A DNA stretch of 34,636 bases from contig LSCM01000001.1 in assembly GCA_001577185.1 (NCBI GenBank), positions 1 to 34,636 on the forward strand. The letters are read 5' to 3'. The notes beneath the pieces were generated by a model. That model was given only the letters and a program-made list of their open reading frames with translations, searched no databases and had not been told where the DNA came from. Of this stretch, positions 31,345 through 34,636 are shown piece after piece. The DNA is from Cloacimonetes bacterium TCS62. Lineage in GTDB: Bacteria; Cloacimonadota; Cloacimonadia; Cloacimonadales; TCS61. Position 1 is the first letter of the stretch, and each line of letters begins with the position of its first letter. Position numbers and translations under genes: made by a program.

Positions 31345-32090
31345 TAGAGTTTACCACCTGTGATAAAAAATTCTTCACCAGTAATATAGGAATTCTCCTT
31401 TGATAAAAGGAAATTACTCAATCCAAATAAATCCTCAAAAGTAGCAGACCTTTTTAGTGGAATATTCTTCACTTTTTCTTTGTAATATTCTGCTCTGAAT
31501 CTACGATAACTTTCTGAAAAATGGCTTTCATCTATTTTGATAGGACCCGGTGAAACTGTATTTATAATGATGTTATTTTTGGCTTCTTCAGCTGCAACAG
31601 TCCTGGAAATATTTGCAATGGCAGATTTAGATGCTGCATAAGCAGAGCCTTTCGGTAAACCTATCCGGGATACATTCGAACCAAAAAGAATGATCTTGCC
31701 ATAGCTGTGTTTTCTGAAAACTGGAATCACAACTCGTAAAAGATTAAAGGTTCCGATGATATTCCCCTGAATAATGTCCTGCCAAATCTGTGGATCGGTT
31801 TCTGCTAGTGGTTTGAAATCGTGACTTCTTACGGTTGCTGTGTGAATGATCTTTTCCGGTTGCCATTTAGTTTCTTTCAGCAGTTGCTGAAACTTACTCT
31901 TAAGCAAGGTGAAATTATTTAGATCTGCCTGAATCAATTTCACATTAGGCTTTTCTAATATATCCTTAAGCCTATCTGCTTTATTCCTGATGATCAGAAT
32001 TACATTATCTTGTTTGTCCGCAAATTTCCGGGCAAAATAAGAACCAACATTTCCATTTGCACCACTTATGATTATTGCATTATTCTCCAT
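31344..32090 (-). CDS. Short-chain dehydrogenase/reductase
   Basis: A 248-residue NAD(P)-dependent oxidoreductase of the classical SDR fold. The cofactor loop is SGANGNVGSYFA (9-20, GxxGxxG form). Catalytic residues are S138, Y151 and K155 (YAASK), and the C-terminus TGEEFFITGGKL is typical. Similarity is to FabG-like reductases, but the substrate cannot be inferred. It lies 22 bases after coaBC and overlaps the barrel gene by one base, so an envelope lipid or sugar substrate is conceivable. Confidence 0.88.
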   Translation of the reverse strand: MENNAIIISGANGNVGSYFARKFADKQDNVILIIRNKADRLKDILEKPNVKLIQADLNNFTLLKSKFQQLLKETKWQPEKIIHTATVRSHDFKPLAETDPQIWQDIIQGNIIGTFNLLRVVIPVFRKHSYGKIILFGSNVSRIGLPKGSAYAASKSAIANISRTVAAEEAKNNIIINTVSPGPIKIDESHFSESYRRFRAEYYKEKVKNIPLKRSATFEDLFGLSNFLLSKENSYITGEEFFITGGKL

Positions 32091-32112
32091 ATTTACCTAT
32101 TCCCAATAATTT

Positions 32113-33282
32113 CTACTCAGCTTTTTTAATAATAGTGTCCAAAATTTTATGAGCTACTTCAAATTTTTCTCCATCATATTTCTTCTGTGAATCCTTGCTA
32201 ATTACAGTAATACATGTTTCATCTTTTCCAGATACTTTAAGATCATTGGCACAAATAAAATCCAAGTTCTTCTCGTTCAATTTTACTATGGCATTTTCCA
32301 CAATATCGTTAGATTCTGCCGCAAAACCAACTAATATTTGTCCATTAGTTCTATTGTCACCAAGTTCTTTTAGAATGTCATTTGTTCTGTTTAGTTCAAG
32401 TTTAAAATTATCGGTTTTTTTTATTTTCTGTTTTGAATATGTTTTAGGTGTGTAATCTGCAACAGCAGCAGTCATGATTGTAATGTCAGCAGCTTCATAC
32501 TCTTTGGAAACGACCTGGTGCATTTCCTCAGCGCTGTAAGCTTCAATAGAATCCAAATATTCGGGTACTTTATCTGAAACACCAGCATAGACTAATTTTA
32601 CATTTGCTCCTCGTATATGTGCTGCTCTGGCAATAGCTAAACCCATTTTTCCACTTGAATAATTTGTTATAAAACGCATAGGATCTATTTTTTCCTGGTT
32701 TGCTCCGGCAGTGACTAAAATATTCTTACCAACAAGATCTTGTTTGTAGCTGATATAAGCAGAAATATAGTAAAATATTTCCTTATTATCAGGATAACGT
32801 CCCTTGCCTTCATAGCCACATGCCAGCATACCAATCTCTGGTTCCATAAATAAATAACCCAGATCAGTAAGTTTAGTTATGTTCTTTTGTACTATCGAAT
32901 TATTGAACATATTTATGTTCATAGCTGGGATAAAAAATACTGGTGATGTAATTGCCATAATCGTTGTAGAAAGAAGATCATCAGCTATACCGGAAGCTAC
33001 TTTACCAATAATATTAGCTGTTGCAGGAGCTATGACTAATAAATCTGCCCAATCTGCTAAAGAGATATGTTCAATGTCAGCTTCTTCATTGAACATTTTA
33101 GTTATTACTGGTTGGTGTGTTATCGATTTAAAAGTAATAGGTTTAACAAACTCACAAGCATTATTTGTCATAATGGTTTTAACAATAGCTCCGGATTTCG
33201 TCAATCTACTAGCTAGATCTACTGCTTTATATGCTGCTATACCGCCGGTAATTCCTAATAATATTTTCTTCCCTCTTAGCAT
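32113..33282 (-). CDS. coaBC: Phosphopantothenoylcysteine decarboxylase / synthase
   Basis: Bifunctional enzyme of coenzyme A synthesis: CoaB joins phosphopantothenate and cysteine, CoaC decarboxylates the product. I place the start at ATG 33282 (389 aa), as AAGGAG lies six bases upstream; the in-frame ATG at 33306 has no ribosome site. CoaC (1-185) shows LGITGGIAAYK, H72, the PAMNINMF motif with N122 and the Cys155 lid GMLACGYEGKGR. CoaB (from about 188) shows TAGANQEKIDPMRFITNYSS, TAAVADYTP and the KIKK motif. It leads an eight-gene operon. Confidence 0.95.
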   Translation of the reverse strand: MLRGKKILLGITGGIAAYKAVDLASRLTKSGAIVKTIMTNNACEFVKPITFKSITHQPVITKMFNEEADIEHISLADWADLLVIAPATANIIGKVASGIADDLLSTTIMAITSPVFFIPAMNINMFNNSIVQKNITKLTDLGYLFMEPEIGMLACGYEGKGRYPDNKEIFYYISAYISYKQDLVGKNILVTAGANQEKIDPMRFITNYSSGKMGLAIARAAHIRGANVKLVYAGVSDKVPEYLDSIEAYSAEEMHQVVSKEYEAADITIMTAAVADYTPKTYSKQKIKKTDNFKLELNRTNDILKELGDNRTNGQILVGFAAESNDIVENAIVKLNEKNLDFICANDLKVSGKDETCITVISKDSQKKYDGEKFEVAHKILDTIIKKAE

Positions 33283-33312
33283 AATATGCTCCTTAAAATC
33301 TTTCATTCAAAC

Positions 33313-33340
33313 AAAATAAGTAGGATTATTTGTAAAGCAA
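33313..33340 (-). promoter_or_regulatory. Possible coaBC operon promoter
   Basis: On the minus strand TTGCTT (33340-33335), 16 bases, then TATTTT (33318-33313). The start point would be close to 33305, about 23 bases before the ATG. Confidence 0.35.
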
Positions 33341-33352
33341 TTTTGTTTTTCA

Positions 33353-33381
33353 TTGACACTAATAGTACTATCTTACAGAAT
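33353..33381 (+). promoter_or_regulatory. Promoter of the outer-membrane protein gene
   Basis: TTGACA (33353-33358), 17 bases, then CAGAAT (33376-33381). The start point would be near 33388, with AAGGAGG at 33413-33419 and ATG at 33424. Confidence 0.5.
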
Positions 33382-33423
33382 TTGTACAGAGTTGAACTAA
33401 AAAAATTAAAATAAGGAGGAAAT

Positions 33424-34509
33424 ATGCAAAGAATGACTATATTGATCATAGTGATTTTGTTAATAGTTGGGAATTTATTTGCAGAAACTCTAGAAGAGAC
33501 AATAGAAGATCTTTCGGGCAAAGCTGCAGAAGGCTATGTTGGACCAATTGTATCTGCTTTCGGAACAAATCTAAATGGTGGGTGGTATCACAAAGCTCCC
33601 AAAAGTAAATTCTTACATATCGATATCGAATTTGGAATCGTGTTTATGGGTACTACTTTCCCCGATGATGTTAAAGATTTTGATGTAAATGGAAATTTCC
33701 GTTTTACTGAAGTTCAAGCTGATAGTTTAACAAAAAATTTTTCTGATTCTCCAGAATTGCAAGAAGCTCTTATGGAAGCTATTATGCAACAAGATTTTGA
33801 AGTAGGAATTCATGGTCCTACAATTATTGGTTCAGCAGATGAAGAAATTGTTATAGATTTTCCTGAACAAGAAATCACGGTTGAATATGAAGTAGCAGGA
33901 CAGACAATAGAAACTACAGAAACAATCGATAGTTTACTTATTCATACAGGTGTTAGTGGTATTTTAGAAGATATGCCAATGTTGCCGTTAGGCGCACCTC
34001 AACTTAGTGTAGGTACATTATATGGGACAAAACTTATCGCTCGTTACTTACCACCAATGGATCTAGGAGAAGAATTAGGTGAATTTAGTTATACTGGATT
34101 AGGTATCCAGCACAATCCAAAAGCATGGATATTTTTACCAATACCAGTAGATGTGAGTGCATCATTCTTTACTCAACACATGGAATTGGGTAATTATATT
34201 TCAGCTAGAGCAAATGCTTTTGGAATTAATGTAAGTAAGCAATTTGGCTTTAGAATGCTTAATATTACACCTTATGCCGGAATGATGCTAGAAAATTCTG
34301 TAATGGAATTTACTTACGATTATGTTATTGGGGAAAATCCTATTTCAGGAGAACCCATGGAGCAGAACGTAAACTTTGAAATAGAGGGAGAAAATAATTC
34401 TCGTTTAACAATTGGGACTTCACTACGTTTAGGAGTTTTTAACTTAAATGCGGATTATAACATTGGTTCTTACAATTCATTCACTGCAGGATTTGCAGTA
34501 GGATTTTAA
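33424..34509 (+). CDS. Predicted outer-membrane protein (DUF6588-like)
   Basis: A 361-residue exported protein. Residues 1-20 (MQRMTILIIVILLIVGNLFA) are a signal peptide with cleavage before ETLEE. The mature start has YVGPIVSAFGTNLNGGWYHK, which I associate, without a search, with a conserved outer-membrane family now called DUF6588. The second half alternates hydrophobic and polar residues as in a beta barrel (ISARANAFGINVSKQFGF, LNADYNIGSYNSF) and ends in Phe, the outer-membrane sorting signal. The mid-part is acidic. Strong Shine-Dalgarno, its own promoter and a terminator hairpin suggest a well-expressed single-gene unit. Ligand and role are unknown. Confidence 0.75.
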   Translation: MQRMTILIIVILLIVGNLFAETLEETIEDLSGKAAEGYVGPIVSAFGTNLNGGWYHKAPKSKFLHIDIEFGIVFMGTTFPDDVKDFDVNGNFRFTEVQADSLTKNFSDSPELQEALMEAIMQQDFEVGIHGPTIIGSADEEIVIDFPEQEITVEYEVAGQTIETTETIDSLLIHTGVSGILEDMPMLPLGAPQLSVGTLYGTKLIARYLPPMDLGEELGEFSYTGLGIQHNPKAWIFLPIPVDVSASFFTQHMELGNYISARANAFGINVSKQFGFRMLNITPYAGMMLENSVMEFTYDYVIGENPISGEPMEQNVNFEIEGENNSRLTIGTSLRLGVFNLNADYNIGSYNSFTAGFAVGF

Positions 34510-34523
34510 ACCTTAAATTATCT

Positions 34524-34551
34524 AAAGAAGCCCATTCAAACGGGCTTCTTT
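34524..34551 (+). terminator. Terminator of the outer-membrane protein gene
   Basis: AAAGAAGCCC (34524-34533) pairs with GGGCTTCTTT (34542-34551) around an eight-base loop, 15 bases after the stop codon. The T tract is interrupted, so strength may be moderate. Confidence 0.75.
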
Positions 34552-34566
34552 GCTATGGAGATAATA

Positions 34567-34636
34567 TTGAAATTCGATGATGTAATATTTTCAAGGAAAA
34601 GTATTCGCAGTTTCAGTGATCAAGAAATATCAGATG
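34567..34636 (+). CDS. Nitroreductase family protein, N-terminal fragment
   Basis: Only the first 23 codons lie in the window. The peptide MKFDDVIFSRKSIRSFSDQE has the RKSIRSF pattern that opens FMN-dependent nitroreductases, where the Arg and Ser contact FMN. I choose TTG 34567, since GGAG (34557-34560) is six bases upstream; ATG 34555 in the same frame overlaps that site. The gene continues past the window end. Confidence 0.65.
   Translation, partial: MKFDDVIFSRKSIRSFSDQEISD

Noticed and set aside
33283..33306. Longer CoaBC from ATG 33306
   Set aside because: No ribosome site there; AAGGAG is placed for ATG 33282, and the family begins with the LGITGG strand.

Overview
The window looks like the chromosome of a low-GC, Gram-negative bacterium. 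Evidence for the envelope: an Omp85-type barrel, a second predicted outer-membrane protein, a periplasmic DUF3108 protein and a lipoprotein. Shine-Dalgarno sequences are clear on many genes (rpsU, infB, radA, the pilin-like gene), which argues against typical Bacteroidota. Housekeeping content and the N-terminus of the small pilin-like protein remind me of Cloacimonadota and related FCB-lineage genomes; this is an impression, not a placement. The window is mostly conserved core genes. Accessory material is concentrated at 8.8-12.5 kb.

Layout. (1) 1-7283, minus strand: a partial CAU tRNA, then an enlarged macromolecular-synthesis operon read leftward as rpsU - terminator - cvpA - mutS2 - small membrane protein - dnaG - rpoD. 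(2) 7549-14071, plus strand: rocD; an 816-base gene-free stretch with terminators and repeats; an ABC substrate-binding lipoprotein plus permease without an ATPase; a single-gene pilin-like unit; thiamin pyrophosphokinase; and a TPR protein. (3) 23281-14121, minus strand: the rimP-nusA-ylxR-L7Ae-infB-rbfA-nrnA-truB-ribF-radA operon, behind a leader that holds an attenuator-like terminator. (4) 23523-25543, plus strand: a nitrilase-family hydrolase coupled to a membrane-anchored beta-helix protein. (5) 33282-25590, minus strand: a tight operon coaBC - SDR - Omp85-like barrel - DUF3108 - queA - birA - rqcH - queC. (6) 33424-34509, plus strand: an outer-membrane protein, followed by the start of a nitroreductase.

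How the genes work together. Operons 1 and 3 carry initiation of replication, transcription and translation: primase, primary sigma, S21, NusA, IF2, RbfA and RimP. MutS2 and RqcH, two factors of bacterial ribosome quality control, are both present; RqcH keeps the Asp-Arg pair linked to Ala-tRNA binding, while the Smr domain of MutS2 has lost its LDLR motif. Operon 5 mixes cofactor genes (CoA, biotin attachment), queuosine genes and an envelope trio with unknown role.

The strongest unusual signals are in non-coding DNA: a 45-base hairpin repeat present twice whose only two differences are compensatory in the stem, and a two-hairpin leader in front of rimP-nusA. No CRISPR array, intact insertion sequence, phage or defence island is visible. 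All reading was by eye; no alignment or folding was run.
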